Source: Alphaproteobacteria bacterium (lineage in GTDB: Bacteria > Pseudomonadota > Alphaproteobacteria > Micavibrionales > Micavibrionaceae). From it: a stretch of DNA of 34,662 nucleotides. The notes beneath the pieces are model-generated. The model had not been told where the DNA came from and searched no databases. It saw nothing but the letters and a program-made list of their open reading frames with translations. The stretch spans positions 1 through 34,662 of the forward strand of contig JABAZY010000045.1 of assembly GCA_018608245.1 (NCBI GenBank), written 5' to 3'. The position numbers were made by a program, and so were the translations under genes. Each line of letters opens with the position of its first letter. The first letter of the stretch is position 1. Shown piece by piece: positions 27,115-34,662 of the stretch.

Positions 27115-27366
27115 ATGACGGATATTCGTAAAATTGGCGCTTTTAAGTTTTGGGACCTCGTTGAAGATGTGGAACCAGTTAATCGCGTAGCTAACTTTGA
27201 TAATGGAACATTAGGAATTGCTACAATTAAGCAAGTTCTTGGAACTGCTTTTAGATACAATTATCCAGATTCTGTTCTTGTGGAATTGGAAGCGGCAGAA
27301 ATTGCATATGACGGTAGTGCGCCGTCTACTCTTCCGGGGCAACAGTTTCCTTTTTTGGGCAGTTAA
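27115..27366 (+). CDS. Small protein of unknown function, 83 residues
   Basis: I do not recognise it. The frame is preceded by a good ribosome site (AGGAAG before the ATG) and by a promoter-like inverted repeat, so I take it as a real gene. The sequence is mixed alpha/beta with an acidic start (FKFWDLVEDVEPVNRV) and no signal peptide, membrane helix or cysteine. Its last 41 bases overlap the end of chpT on the other strand. Function cannot be guessed. Confidence 0.6.
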   Translation: MTDIRKIGAFKFWDLVEDVEPVNRVANFDNGTLGIATIKQVLGTAFRYNYPDSVLVELEAAEIAYDGSAPSTLPGQQFPFLGS

Positions 27367-28024
27367 GCAAAAATTCTATGCGGGCATCTGCTTGCGATTT
27401 AATGGATAGATTATAGCCATAAGAATCAGCCAATACGCCAATGGCATAGGGGTGAACGAGGCGTGGGTCGAGATCATCAGGCTCAATTTTTTGTGCCATG
27501 GCTTCTTCGACATTGTCACGCACGGTTGCGCCTTCACCCTCGGCGATCACGCTTGTGTGGCCACTATCATCACCCATCGCTGGACGGACAGAGATATAAC
27601 CCCCTTTAGGTAGACATTCCATCGCCAGCATTAATGAACACATCAGCATCTTGCAATAAGCAGGCGGTAGGGGCTTATCGTCACTATTTGGCCCCAGATT
27701 ACCGTAAGGGTCCCATGTTTGGCTTATTTTACCTTCGCCTTTAATTAGCGCTGAAAAAGCCTTTTGGACATCTTCGGGCTTCATGTTTGGATCACGCCCA
27801 CCTGCGCCATAGGCCATACGGAAGGCGGCAAGTTTAGAGGCGGATTGTTCTGCGCTATAGGCGATTAGGTCAAGGGCTTCATCGCCAGCATCTTCGCCCA
27901 TTTCGCGCATAAATTCGATACCATTATTAATCGCGCCGACAGGGCTGATAATATCGTGACAAATGCGGGAAGCGAGCAGTTCTAGGACAGAAGCGACATG
28001 GTTGGAATCATAAGTTTTAGACAT
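27326..28024 (-). CDS. chpT: Histidine phosphotransferase ChpT
   Basis: A 232-residue phosphotransferase that carries phosphate from the hybrid kinase CckA to the response regulators CtrA and CpdR, controlling the alphaproteobacterial cell cycle. The dimerisation helices come first, with the phosphorylated His at residue 23 in SRICHDIISPVGAINNGIE, then EALDLIAYSAEQSASKLAAFRMAYGA, then a degenerate HATPase-like domain ending in a beta sheet. It matches the ChpT family rather than an ordinary histidine kinase because it lacks an ATP-binding N/G-box set. The presence of this gene is the strongest lineage marker in the window. It overlaps the small convergent gene at its 3' end. Confidence 0.9.
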   Translation of the reverse strand: MSKTYDSNHVASVLELLASRICHDIISPVGAINNGIEFMREMGEDAGDEALDLIAYSAEQSASKLAAFRMAYGAGGRDPNMKPEDVQKAFSALIKGEGKISQTWDPYGNLGPNSDDKPLPPAYCKMLMCSLMLAMECLPKGGYISVRPAMGDDSGHTSVIAEGEGATVRDNVEEAMAQKIEPDDLDPRLVHPYAIGVLADSYGYNLSIKSQADARIEFLLNCPKKETVAPEE

Positions 28025-28120
28025 GAATAAACCTTAAGTGTTGAATCAAATTTTTTTAACAGTTTACCCGATTATCATTTTAAGGGTAGTGGATATTTTT
28101 TTAATATGAAAAGACATTCC

Positions 28121-28148
28121 TTGACGGGATATATTATCAAATTATAAA
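28121..28148 (+). promoter_or_regulatory. Probable promoter of the 75-residue protein gene
   Basis: TTGACG (28121-28126) and TATAAA (28143-28148) are 16 bases apart. It is 39 bases before the GTG start at 28188 and supports that gene as real. Confidence 0.55.
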
Positions 28149-28187
28149 GAGAGTAATTGAGTACTAATTACTAAAAAGAATAGCGTA

Positions 28188-28415
28188 GTGTCAGAGAAAT
28201 CAAATAGTTCAGAAGCACCGAAATGGTTCCAGATTTGTTATTTAGGAGCAATTGCCTTTACCATAGCTTCAAATATTGGCGTAAAAGATTCATCTGAAGG
28301 TGCGCAGGAGTCTATGCCCACTGATGTTATAGATATACGAGAAGGACAGTTATTAGAAACGCAAAAAGCGAACGTTTCTAAGCCTCAAACTGAAAATCCA
28401 CCCCAACCTGATTAA
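28188..28415 (+). CDS. Small single-pass membrane protein, 75 residues
   Basis: A small protein with one probable membrane helix (about residues 12-30, WFQICYLGAIAFTIASNIGV), followed by an acidic, Gln/Pro-rich tail. No domain recognised. It uses GTG, the only start codon in the frame after an upstream stop at 28158. A good promoter precedes it. Its last 38 bases overlap the phosphohexomutase gene in the other direction. Moderate confidence that it is expressed. Confidence 0.5.
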   Translation: MSEKSNSSEAPKWFQICYLGAIAFTIASNIGVKDSSEGAQESMPTDVIDIREGQLLETQKANVSKPQTENPPQPD

Positions 28416-29817
28416 CTTCGGTTTCAACCATTTTTTTAAGATCATTAAGCGCATCTTCGCTGTTGGCTTCTACGCGGCTGACTAAAACATCTTGCGTGTT
28501 TGACGGACGGATTAACCACCAACCTTCTGGCGTGGTTACGCGGATACCATCAATATCATTGATCTGAAATACTGGGCTTTCTTTCGGGCGTAGGTTTTTG
28601 ACAATTTTAGGAACGATATCAAACTTAACGGCTTCATCCACTGCCATACGAATTTCTGGCGTGTTGAATAATTTTGGTAAATGCGCGGATAGGGATGAAA
28701 AAGGCGCTGGCGTTTCTGTAATGGCATTGATTAAACGGATTGAACAATAAAGCGCATCGTCAAAACCGTAATAACCATCCTTGAAAAAGATATGACCGCT
28801 AAGCTCACCAGCCAAAGGAGAATCTTCCTCGACCATTTTGGCTTTGACCAATGAGTGCCCTGTATTCCACATAATGGCTTTACCACCTAAGCGCTCAATC
28901 TCATCAAACATAACTTGGGAGCATTTAACGTCACCGATAATGGCCGCGCCTGGGTTACGGGATAGAACGTCTTTGGCGTAGATCGTAATCAGCGCGTCAC
29001 AACGTAGGATATTCCCTTGCTCATCCACTGTTCCAATGCGATCACCGTCACCGTCAAAAGCGATCCCTAAATCATAGTTGTTATCTAATACAGCCTTTTG
29101 TAGATCAACCAAATTTTTATCAACGGTTGGATCTGGGTGGTGGTTTGGGAACTCACCATCAATATCATCGTAAAGCAGAATATGTTTACCCGGAAGTTTG
29201 GCGACCAAGCGGCGAAGAATTTCTCCTGCTGCGCCATTACCATTATCCCACACGATGTTTAATTCACGTGTTGCTGGTTTTAAATCTTTTAGTAAGCGTT
29301 CAACATATTCATCTTGGATATCAACTTCTGTGACGTCACCGTGACCAGTTTCGAAGTCGCCAACTTCAGCCATTTTGCCTAAATCTTGAATAGCATCACC
29401 ATAGATAGGCGATTTTTGTAGGGTCATTTTAAAGCCGTTATACTCCGATGGATTATGCGATCCTGTAATCATGATACCGCCATCAGCATTACGATCTTTC
29501 ACGCCAAAATAAAGCATAGGGGTTGGGCCTAAGCCAAGGTTTTCAACGTTAACGCCTGTACTGATAAGCCCAGAGATCAAGCTTTGGGCAAAGTCAGGAG
29601 AGCTAGCGCGACCATCGTAAGCAACACATACATGGCCAGTTTTTTTTGAGCCATTATCACGAATTATTTTTGTACCAAACGCACAACCAAGCGCGAAGGC
29701 GTCTTGATTATTTAAGCTCTCACCCACAATACCGCGCACATCATATTCACGTAAGATAACAGGTGAGAATGTATGTGCGTGTTGGATGTAGTCTGTTGTT
29801 TGGATCGTTTGAGCCAT
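28378..29817 (-). CDS. Phosphomannomutase / phosphoglucomutase
   Basis: A 479-residue alpha-D-phosphohexomutase interconverting hexose 6-phosphate and hexose 1-phosphate for envelope polysaccharides. Four family landmarks are visible: the phosphoserine loop TGSHNPSEYNG (S120), the metal loop AFDGDGDRIGTVD, the sugar loop LAGELSGHIFF and the phosphate-binding RPSNTQDVLVSRVEA near the C-terminus. The N-terminal REYDVRGIVGESL is also typical of AlgC-like enzymes active on both mannose and glucose phosphates; actual preference cannot be read from sequence. It follows galU by 22 bases with a good AGGAAA ribosome site, so galU and this gene form a UDP-glucose unit. Confidence 0.95.
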   Translation of the reverse strand: MAQTIQTTDYIQHAHTFSPVILREYDVRGIVGESLNNQDAFALGCAFGTKIIRDNGSKKTGHVCVAYDGRASSPDFAQSLISGLISTGVNVENLGLGPTPMLYFGVKDRNADGGIMITGSHNPSEYNGFKMTLQKSPIYGDAIQDLGKMAEVGDFETGHGDVTEVDIQDEYVERLLKDLKPATRELNIVWDNGNGAAGEILRRLVAKLPGKHILLYDDIDGEFPNHHPDPTVDKNLVDLQKAVLDNNYDLGIAFDGDGDRIGTVDEQGNILRCDALITIYAKDVLSRNPGAAIIGDVKCSQVMFDEIERLGGKAIMWNTGHSLVKAKMVEEDSPLAGELSGHIFFKDGYYGFDDALYCSIRLINAITETPAPFSSLSAHLPKLFNTPEIRMAVDEAVKFDIVPKIVKNLRPKESPVFQINDIDGIRVTTPEGWWLIRPSNTQDVLVSRVEANSEDALNDLKKMVETEVNQVGVDFQFEA

Positions 29818-29839
29818 GATGAATTTCCTAAATTTAAAA

Positions 29840-30727
29840 TTAAACTTTTTGAGTTTTTAACATTTCACGAACGTCGTTACCGATGTTTTTATCTGCCAGA
29901 CCATAAGATACATTCGCGCTGATAAAGCCAAGGCGGCTTCCGCAATCAAAATGTTGACCGTCAAAACGTAAGCCGCTAAATGGTTGATCACCAATGAGTT
30001 TCGCCATTGAGTCAGTTAATTGAATTTCGTTTCCTGCACCTTTTTCAAATGCTTTTAAGTGGTCAAATACTTCTGGCTGTAAAATATAACGCCCAATAAT
30101 AGAAAGGGTAGAAGGGGCCTCTTCTGGTTTTGGTTTTTCGACAAGCCCCTTAATGCCGACATGTTTACCGTCATCACCATCAATATCCAAAATACCGTAT
30201 TTGTTAGTTTCTTCGCGTGGGACATCCTTAACCGCAACTACGTTTCCACCATGTTCGTTATAGGCTTCGATCATTTGTGATAGGCAGCCTTTTTCATGAA
30301 GGACCAAATCATCAGGCAATAAAATTGCAAAAGGTTCGTCGCCAATTAAACGGCGCGCACACCAAATAGCATGCCCAAGTCCAAGTGGTTGAGCTTGACG
30401 GGTTAGGAATAGTTTTCCTTCTGGCATTTGGCAATCTTGAACCTTGGCAACCATATCGTGTTTGCCACGGGCTTTAAGGATTTCCATCAATTCTGGTTGA
30501 TGATCAAAATGCTCTTCCAACATTTCTTTTTGGCGACCAGTTACGAAGATAAATTCTTCAATTCCTGCGTCACGGGCTTCTTCATAAACGTGCTGAATAA
30601 GCGGACGGTCATTGATAGGGAGCATTTCCTTAGGCATGGCTTTGGTCGCAGGAAGGAAGCGTGTTCCAAGACCAGCTACGGGGAAAATGGCTTTGCGGAT
30701 AGGGCGTTTAAAATTCTTGTCAGTCAT
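29840..30727 (-). CDS. galU: UTP-glucose-1-phosphate uridylyltransferase
   Basis: A 295-residue nucleotidyltransferase making UDP-glucose from UTP and glucose 1-phosphate, the product of the neighbouring mutase. The signature FPVAGLGTRFLPATKAMPKEMLPI region is intact (residues about 15-38, the last part given as position only), as are LPDDLVLHEKG with the metal Asp, GLVEKP, and NEIQLTDSM. Length is normal. No Shine-Dalgarno is visible, and promoter-like elements end so close to the ATG that the message may be leaderless. It is divergent from the aminopeptidase P gene. Confidence 0.97.
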   Translation of the reverse strand: MTDKNFKRPIRKAIFPVAGLGTRFLPATKAMPKEMLPINDRPLIQHVYEEARDAGIEEFIFVTGRQKEMLEEHFDHQPELMEILKARGKHDMVAKVQDCQMPEGKLFLTRQAQPLGLGHAIWCARRLIGDEPFAILLPDDLVLHEKGCLSQMIEAYNEHGGNVVAVKDVPREETNKYGILDIDGDDGKHVGIKGLVEKPKPEEAPSTLSIIGRYILQPEVFDHLKAFEKGAGNEIQLTDSMAKLIGDQPFSGLRFDGQHFDCGSRLGFISANVSYGLADKNIGNDVREMLKTQKV

Positions 30728-30735
30728 AGTCGCTA

Positions 30736-30771
30736 GATATACCTTGTATCATCAAAAAATCAACTTATATT
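30736..30771. promoter_or_regulatory. Overlapping divergent promoters of galU and pepP
   Basis: For pepP (plus): TTGTAT at 30744-30749 and TATATT at 30766-30771, 16 apart, 28 bases before the ATG. For galU (minus): TTGATT at 30758-30763 and TATATC at 30736-30741, 16 apart, only 8 bases before the ATG. The two share sequence and would compete. Confidence 0.5.
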
Positions 30772-30798
30772 AATAGGTTAAAGGATATTAGGCAAACC

Positions 30799-32550
30799 AT
30801 GAATTCAGCAGAAAAATTATCGAAATTACGCAGTTCTATGCAAGAAAACGGCCTGAATGGCTATTTAGTTCCCCATGCGGACGAATATCAGGGTGAATAT
30901 ACCCCAAATTGCGCTGAAAGATTGGCTTGGTTGACGGGATTTAGCGGATCAGCAGGCTTTGCTGTCGTGTTAGATGATATGGCTGTAGTTATGAGCGATG
31001 GACGTTACACCATTCAATTAGAAAATCAGGTCGATGGGAAAGTATTCACGCTAGAGAATTCGCAAGAAATTAAAATGGAAGAATGGATTAGTGAACATGC
31101 GCCCAAGGGCGATGTGATTGGATATGACCCAAAATTACATACGGCATTAGAAATTGAAAAATTAGAGAAGGCGGGGGTTCAGCTAGTAGCGGTTGAAGAA
31201 AATTTGATTGATCAAATTTGGGATAATCAGCCAGCATTTCCATCTTCTGAAATTTTTCTTTTCTCTGATAAAATTGCAGGACGAACTGCACAAGAAAAAA
31301 TAGAATTGATAGCGAGTAAGTTAGTGCAAGAAAAAGCGGATGCTATTGTTTTAACGATGTCAGATTCTATTGCTTGGTTGTTGAATATTCGGGGGACGGA
31401 TGTACCTCATATTCCTATAATTTTGTCATATGTTATTATCCATGCAGATGCGCGCGTGCAATGGTTTGTGGATGTTGGTCGCTTAACGGTTGATGCGGTT
31501 AATCAGTTGAAAAAATTTGTTGATATTCTACCACCAAGTGAGCTGGTTAATCAGTTGGAATATTTAGGAAAGAATGAAGCATCTGTTGGTATCGATCCTA
31601 AACGCTCATCTATTTGGTTTCAAAATAAATTAAGTGAGCATGGCGCAAAGATTGTTATCTTTGATGACCCATGTATTTTACCGCGCGCGTGCAAAACGAA
31701 CGCTGAGCAAGCTGCTATGCGTGAGGCTCACGTCCGTGATGGAGTGGCGCTGGTGAAGTTTTTAAAATGGTTTGAAGAAAATGCACCTTCAGAGAAATTA
31801 ACGGAACTATCTGTCGAAGAGAAATTAGAAGAATTTCGTGCTTTAGTGCCTGAATTTAAAGAGCCAAGTTTTTCAACGATTGCGGGTTATGGTGCGAACG
31901 GTGCTATTGTTCATTATCGTGCGGATGCACAATCAAGCGCTACGATTGAGCTAGATAATTTGTTACTGCTTGATAGTGGTGCGCAATATATTGATGGCAC
32001 AACGGATATTACACGGACGTTGCCTGTCGGGGAAGTGAGCGATGAGATTAAGCGGTCTTTTACACTTGTTCTAAAAGGTCATATTGCGTTGGCGATGGCG
32101 GAATTTGAGGAGGGTACATTGGGCGCGGAGTTAGATAAGCTAGCACGCGCGCCGTTGCAGGCTGAGGGGAAAGATTATTCCCACGGTACAGGACATGGCG
32201 TGGGCTGTTATTTATCTGTGCATGAAGAAGCGGCTCATATCAGCCCGCGTGGGTTAGAGCCTCTACGTGCAGGAATGATTATTTCGAATGAACCTGGTTA
32301 TTACGAAACGGGTGAGTATGGTATTCGTATCGAGAATTTGGTGTTGGTACAAAAAAATGCAAATGACAACTTATTTTTTGAAACAATTACGTTGGCGCCA
32401 ATTTCAACAGATCTAATCGTTAGTGATATGTTGAGTGAAACGGAAACTGAGTGGCTAAATAATTATCATGCGCGCGTCTTAAAAACTTTATCACCATTGT
32501 TGGATGAAGTGGAGAAGGTTTGGTTAACAGCGGCTACGCAAGAAGTTTAG
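30799..32550 (+). CDS. Aminopeptidase P family protein (M24B metallopeptidase)
   Basis: A 583-residue cytoplasmic metallopeptidase releasing N-terminal residues before proline. It has the three-part layout of eukaryotic-type X-Pro aminopeptidase: two creatinase-like N-terminal domains (about 1-310) and a C-terminal pita-bread domain. All five metal ligands are present: D392 (LLDSGAQY), D403 (TDITRT), H466 (GTGHGVG), E498 (NEPGYY) and E512 (RIENLV). It is longer than E. coli PepP but normal for this subfamily. AAAGGATATTAGG precedes the ATG. The downstream gene is convergent, 4 bases away. Confidence 0.93.
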   Translation: MNSAEKLSKLRSSMQENGLNGYLVPHADEYQGEYTPNCAERLAWLTGFSGSAGFAVVLDDMAVVMSDGRYTIQLENQVDGKVFTLENSQEIKMEEWISEHAPKGDVIGYDPKLHTALEIEKLEKAGVQLVAVEENLIDQIWDNQPAFPSSEIFLFSDKIAGRTAQEKIELIASKLVQEKADAIVLTMSDSIAWLLNIRGTDVPHIPIILSYVIIHADARVQWFVDVGRLTVDAVNQLKKFVDILPPSELVNQLEYLGKNEASVGIDPKRSSIWFQNKLSEHGAKIVIFDDPCILPRACKTNAEQAAMREAHVRDGVALVKFLKWFEENAPSEKLTELSVEEKLEEFRALVPEFKEPSFSTIAGYGANGAIVHYRADAQSSATIELDNLLLLDSGAQYIDGTTDITRTLPVGEVSDEIKRSFTLVLKGHIALAMAEFEEGTLGAELDKLARAPLQAEGKDYSHGTGHGVGCYLSVHEEAAHISPRGLEPLRAGMIISNEPGYYETGEYGIRIENLVLVQKNANDNLFFETITLAPISTDLIVSDMLSETETEWLNNYHARVLKTLSPLLDEVEKVWLTAATQEV

Positions 32551-32554
32551 ATTT

Positions 32555-32779
32555 TCACAAGCTGAAATTATCGAATAAACGCCTATTCATCATCTGTTGC
32601 CAAAGGAAAAATTCTGTTTCAGCATCAAGAGTGAGTGGTTCTGTTTCTTCTTGGGGAATAGATGTCGGCGGCTCAATAGGTGTTTGAGGAGTAGCTGAGG
32701 CATCATCCGCAGCATGCGCGCCAGTGGCTAAGCTAAAGGCTATTAAGCTAGTGGGTAGCAAAGAAGCTATTTTTCTCAT
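32555..32779 (-). CDS. Small exported protein, 74 residues
   Basis: A 74-residue protein with a good signal peptide (MRKIASLLPTSLIAFSLATG, cut after AHA). The mature part is an acidic Pro/Thr/Glu-rich linker followed by an amphipathic helix (FFLWQQMMNRRLFDNF). No family recognised. It has a near-consensus sigma-70 promoter upstream (32813-32841), inside the gap before dapB. This promoter's sequence is almost identical to the block at 7484-7513. Confidence 0.7.
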   Translation of the reverse strand: MRKIASLLPTSLIAFSLATGAHAADDASATPQTPIEPPTSIPQEETEPLTLDAETEFFLWQQMMNRRLFDNFSL

Positions 32780-32812
32780 TATTCTATTCCATATATCGTG
32801 TATTTAAATGGA

Positions 32813-32841
32813 ATATAGAATAATTTTTAAATTATGTCAAT
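32813..32841 (-). promoter_or_regulatory. Near-consensus promoter of the 74-residue exported protein gene
   Basis: On the minus strand TTGACA (32836-32841) and TATATT (32813-32818) are exactly 17 bases apart. The start codon is 33 bases on. The block is shared with 7484-7513. Confidence 0.75.
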
Positions 32842-32844
32842 AAA

Positions 32845-33555
32845 TCAAAGATCTAGCACATCGCGCATGGAGTATAGCCCTGCTGGTTTTTTGTTGATCC
32901 ATCTAGCGCCATGAAGGGCGCCTTTAGCAAAGAGAGAACGGTCGGTTGCTTTATGACCTAATTCTAAGCGCTCACCTGCGCCAAAGAACGTTACCATATG
33001 TTCACCGACAACATCACCACCACGTTGAACGGCGTAACCGATGTCACCTTCGTTGCGTTTACCTTCGCGGTCTGTAACAAAGTCACCGCCTTTGCGTCCA
33101 GCTTGCGCGGATTTTCCTAATGCTAATGCGGTGCCAGACGGGCTATCGATTTTATGATGATGGTGGGTTTCAAAAATTTCGATGTCCCATTCTTTGGATA
33201 GGCGTGCGGCAGTTTGCTCCACGAGCGCCATGAGCAAGTTAACGCCAACGCTCATATTGGCCGCATATAAAATAGCGGTGTTTTTAGCGCAACTTGCTAA
33301 TTCTTTTTCTTGTTCATCAGTCAAACCAGTTGTACCAATGATTAAAGGTGTTTTGGTCTGTGCTGCAAGTTTAGCGTGATTGATAGTAGCTTCTGGGCGC
33401 GTGAAATCAATGATCGCATCTGCTTTTTCAAATAGAGGCAGGGGATCATCACCCATATCAATGCCACCAGCAAAGTTTAGGTCACTTGTGTCTTCAATTA
33501 GATGTATAAGGCTTTGCCCCATACGTCCTTTATATCCTGTAATACCAATATTCAT
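32845..33555 (-). CDS. dapB: 4-hydroxy-tetrahydrodipicolinate reductase
   Basis: A 236-residue NAD(P)H-dependent enzyme of lysine and diaminopimelate synthesis, feeding peptidoglycan. Nucleotide motif GITGYKGRMGQSL at 4-16, the GTTGL loop, catalytic HHHHKIDSPSGTA (131-143) and the C-terminal GARWINKKPAGLYSMRDVL are all present. It is shorter than the E. coli enzyme (273), mainly by loops, as in many alphaproteobacteria; no catalytic part is missing. AGGTAAG precedes the ATG. It begins 4 bases after the stop of the kinase gene, so the two are probably cotranscribed. Confidence 0.96.
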   Translation of the reverse strand: MNIGITGYKGRMGQSLIHLIEDTSDLNFAGGIDMGDDPLPLFEKADAIIDFTRPEATINHAKLAAQTKTPLIIGTTGLTDEQEKELASCAKNTAILYAANMSVGVNLLMALVEQTAARLSKEWDIEIFETHHHHKIDSPSGTALALGKSAQAGRKGGDFVTDREGKRNEGDIGYAVQRGGDVVGEHMVTFFGAGERLELGHKATDRSLFAKGALHGARWINKKPAGLYSMRDVLDL

Positions 33556-33559
33556 TTTG

Positions 33560-34402
33560 TTACTTACCTGTCGAAATATGTTTTTCTAAAATCTGACTTG
33601 CCTTGATTGCGCGCCGACCATAATGGTCTTTGACGTTTCTTGCCCAGCAGGCAGAAACACAACCATGAATAAAGCCATAATCTATTATGCGCTGCGGATC
33701 AATATTCATTTCTTTGCTCATGATATCAACTTGTTTCAAAAGCCGGTCTTCACTATGGCGTAATTCTAGGTATCGTGAGGGGTTGTGGAGGCTTGCTGCA
33801 CAATCATAGGCACGCTCACCAACCAGCCCACGGGGGTCAATGGCTACCCATTCATCACCACGGCGCATCACGTTTCTATGGTGCATATCACCATGCAGCA
33901 GTGCGTCATCCTCTTTAGGGTTTGCAAATATTGTATGCGCAAAATCAGCAGCTTTTTTGATAGTGTCAGGGGCATCATCCGCCGTATCAGCATATTTATA
34001 AAGATCTTCCATATGGTTATTTACGGGCAAGAACTGAAATCTAGTAGGTACAGGTTTTTTATGAATTTTATTTAATATTTTGGCCATGATAAGCGTGGCC
34101 TCTTCATCTTTTTCTTTGTTTTGATCTTTACCAATAAAAGAAATAAGCATTGGCCCATCAATGTACTCTAATAGACAAGCGCCACGATCAAATTGTCTAA
34201 CTTGAACTGAAGTTTCTCGGGTAATAAATAAAAATTCAGGACCTCGTATTTCATGGATACGCCCAATTTTTGTGTAGAGTTTTAACACAAAAATTTTACC
34301 CTTGTTACGCACTTTGTATAGGTGACTAGTAGTTGTTTTGGTGATTAATTCAGGATCAGTTAAAGCCCAAAAAATTAAATATTCTTGTAATAGTTTGTCC
34401 AT
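33560..34402 (-). CDS. APH(6)/hydroxyurea-resistance-type small-molecule kinase
   Basis: A 280-residue kinase-fold protein. The catalytic loop HGDMHHRN (170-177) and metal motif IDPRG (188-192), then LVGERAYDCAASLHNP, match the APH_6_hur family (streptomycin 6-kinase type). An N-terminal lobe with VFVLKLY-like lysine strand (FVLKLYTKIG) is present. In chromosomes these proteins often phosphorylate unknown small molecules; a resistance role is possible but not shown. The start has no clear ribosome site. A second, truncated copy stands 9 bases upstream, so this is the intact member of a tandem pair. It leads into dapB. Confidence 0.85.
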   Translation of the reverse strand: MDKLLQEYLIFWALTDPELITKTTTSHLYKVRNKGKIFVLKLYTKIGRIHEIRGPEFLFITRETSVQVRQFDRGACLLEYIDGPMLISFIGKDQNKEKDEEATLIMAKILNKIHKKPVPTRFQFLPVNNHMEDLYKYADTADDAPDTIKKAADFAHTIFANPKEDDALLHGDMHHRNVMRRGDEWVAIDPRGLVGERAYDCAASLHNPSRYLELRHSEDRLLKQVDIMSKEMNIDPQRIIDYGFIHGCVSACWARNVKDHYGRRAIKASQILEKHISTGK

Positions 34403-34411
34403 TTTAAAACT

Positions 34412-34624
34412 CTATTTTTTACTAATATAAGGTTCAAGTATTTTACTTGTATTAAGTGCATCCTGTCCATACTCACCATCATCTTGTTTTGTCCAACAGG
34501 ATGATAGTGCGCCACAAATATAAGCGTAATCAATAATACGTTGTGGATCAATATTCATTTTATGCCCAAAGATATTAGCTTGTTTTAACAAGCGATCTTT
34601 GTTTTCCGTGGTGATCTCAAGTGG
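34412..34624 (-). pseudogene. Truncated tandem copy of the APH(6)-like kinase (C-terminal 70 residues)
   Basis: The minus strand translates to a 70-residue C-terminal piece clearly homologous to the end of the neighbouring kinase: DRLLKQANIFGHKMNIDPQR against DRLLKQVDIMSKEMNIDPQR, and IIDYAYICGALSSCW against IIDYGFIHGCVSACW, ending KILEPYISKK against QILEKHISTGK. Similarity stops at about 34619-34624, where an in-frame TGA appears. The catalytic half is missing within the window. It may be a gene cut by an inserted element, or continue beyond it. Confidence 0.75.
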
Positions 34625-34662
34625 TCAACGCAACACTTTACTCTAAAATAGGAAAGAGGGAG
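34620..34662. mobile_element. Possible insertion-sequence end
   Basis: The sequence GTGGTCAACGCAACACTTTA begins exactly where kinase homology ends. It resembles from memory the terminal repeats of some IS families (IS30/IS481/IS3 type, CAAGNGGTCNNNGCAACAC). It is followed by a purine-rich GGAAAGAGGGAG that could be a ribosome site. Only the first 43 bases are in the window, so this is tentative. Confidence 0.3.

Overview
The window looks like the chromosome of a low-GC, deep-branching alphaproteobacterium. The main marker is a ChpT histidine phosphotransferase (27326-28024), the middle component of the CckA-ChpT-CtrA relay, which is known essentially only from Alphaproteobacteria. Supporting signs are a zinc-ligand-free L36 protein, FecR/FG-GAP surface proteins, and dispersed palindromic repeats of the type known from Rickettsiales and relatives. 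A Micavibrio-like or Rickettsiales-adjacent lineage is my inference; no rRNA is present to test it. No tRNA, rRNA or CRISPR array was seen.

Layout. Positions 1-4700: the end of a class III adenylate cyclase, a 901-residue FecR/FG-GAP surface or type I secreted protein, and an EAL phosphodiesterase carrying its own cyclic-nucleotide-binding domain. This reads as a small cAMP/c-di-GMP signalling locus around an adhesin-like protein. Positions 4745-12524: mostly housekeeping, with a DUF3307 membrane protein, rpmJ, a lone mreB, a putative metallopeptidase split by a frameshift in an A8 run, yggT-folD, a second HExxH protein, and acnA. Positions 12533-16500: two related GNAT acetyltransferases, an unknown gene, a Cu/Zn SOD, a SIMPL protein and a His/Tyr-rich secreted protein.

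Positions 16600-19030 form a small AT-rich accessory patch: a DUF3592 protein, an unknown possibly nuclease-like protein, and a Fic protein. lepA and a small lipoprotein follow, separated by a palindromic repeat. Positions 21336-24804 hold the least explained locus: three unrecognised proteins (283, 228 and 556 residues) on the minus strand with no cysteine in 1,067 residues. The two larger genes have near-copies of the same promoter block, and the smaller ones are rich in Ala/Gly/Ser/Thr. I infer a co-expressed, probably exported set of unknown function. A 529-base gene-free stretch with several repeats separates it from purH.

Positions 26959-34662: purH, a small unknown gene behind a 20-bp-arm inverted repeat, chpT, a small membrane protein, a phosphohexomutase and galU (together making UDP-glucose for envelope polysaccharides), an M24 aminopeptidase P, a small exported protein, dapB, an APH(6)-like kinase, and a truncated tandem copy of that kinase that ends abruptly beside what may be an insertion-sequence end.

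The gene arrangement is very compact. Several convergent pairs overlap at their 3' ends (6552/6569, 12980/13006, 27326/27366, 28378/28415) and others touch (532/535, 14628/14629, 32550/32555).
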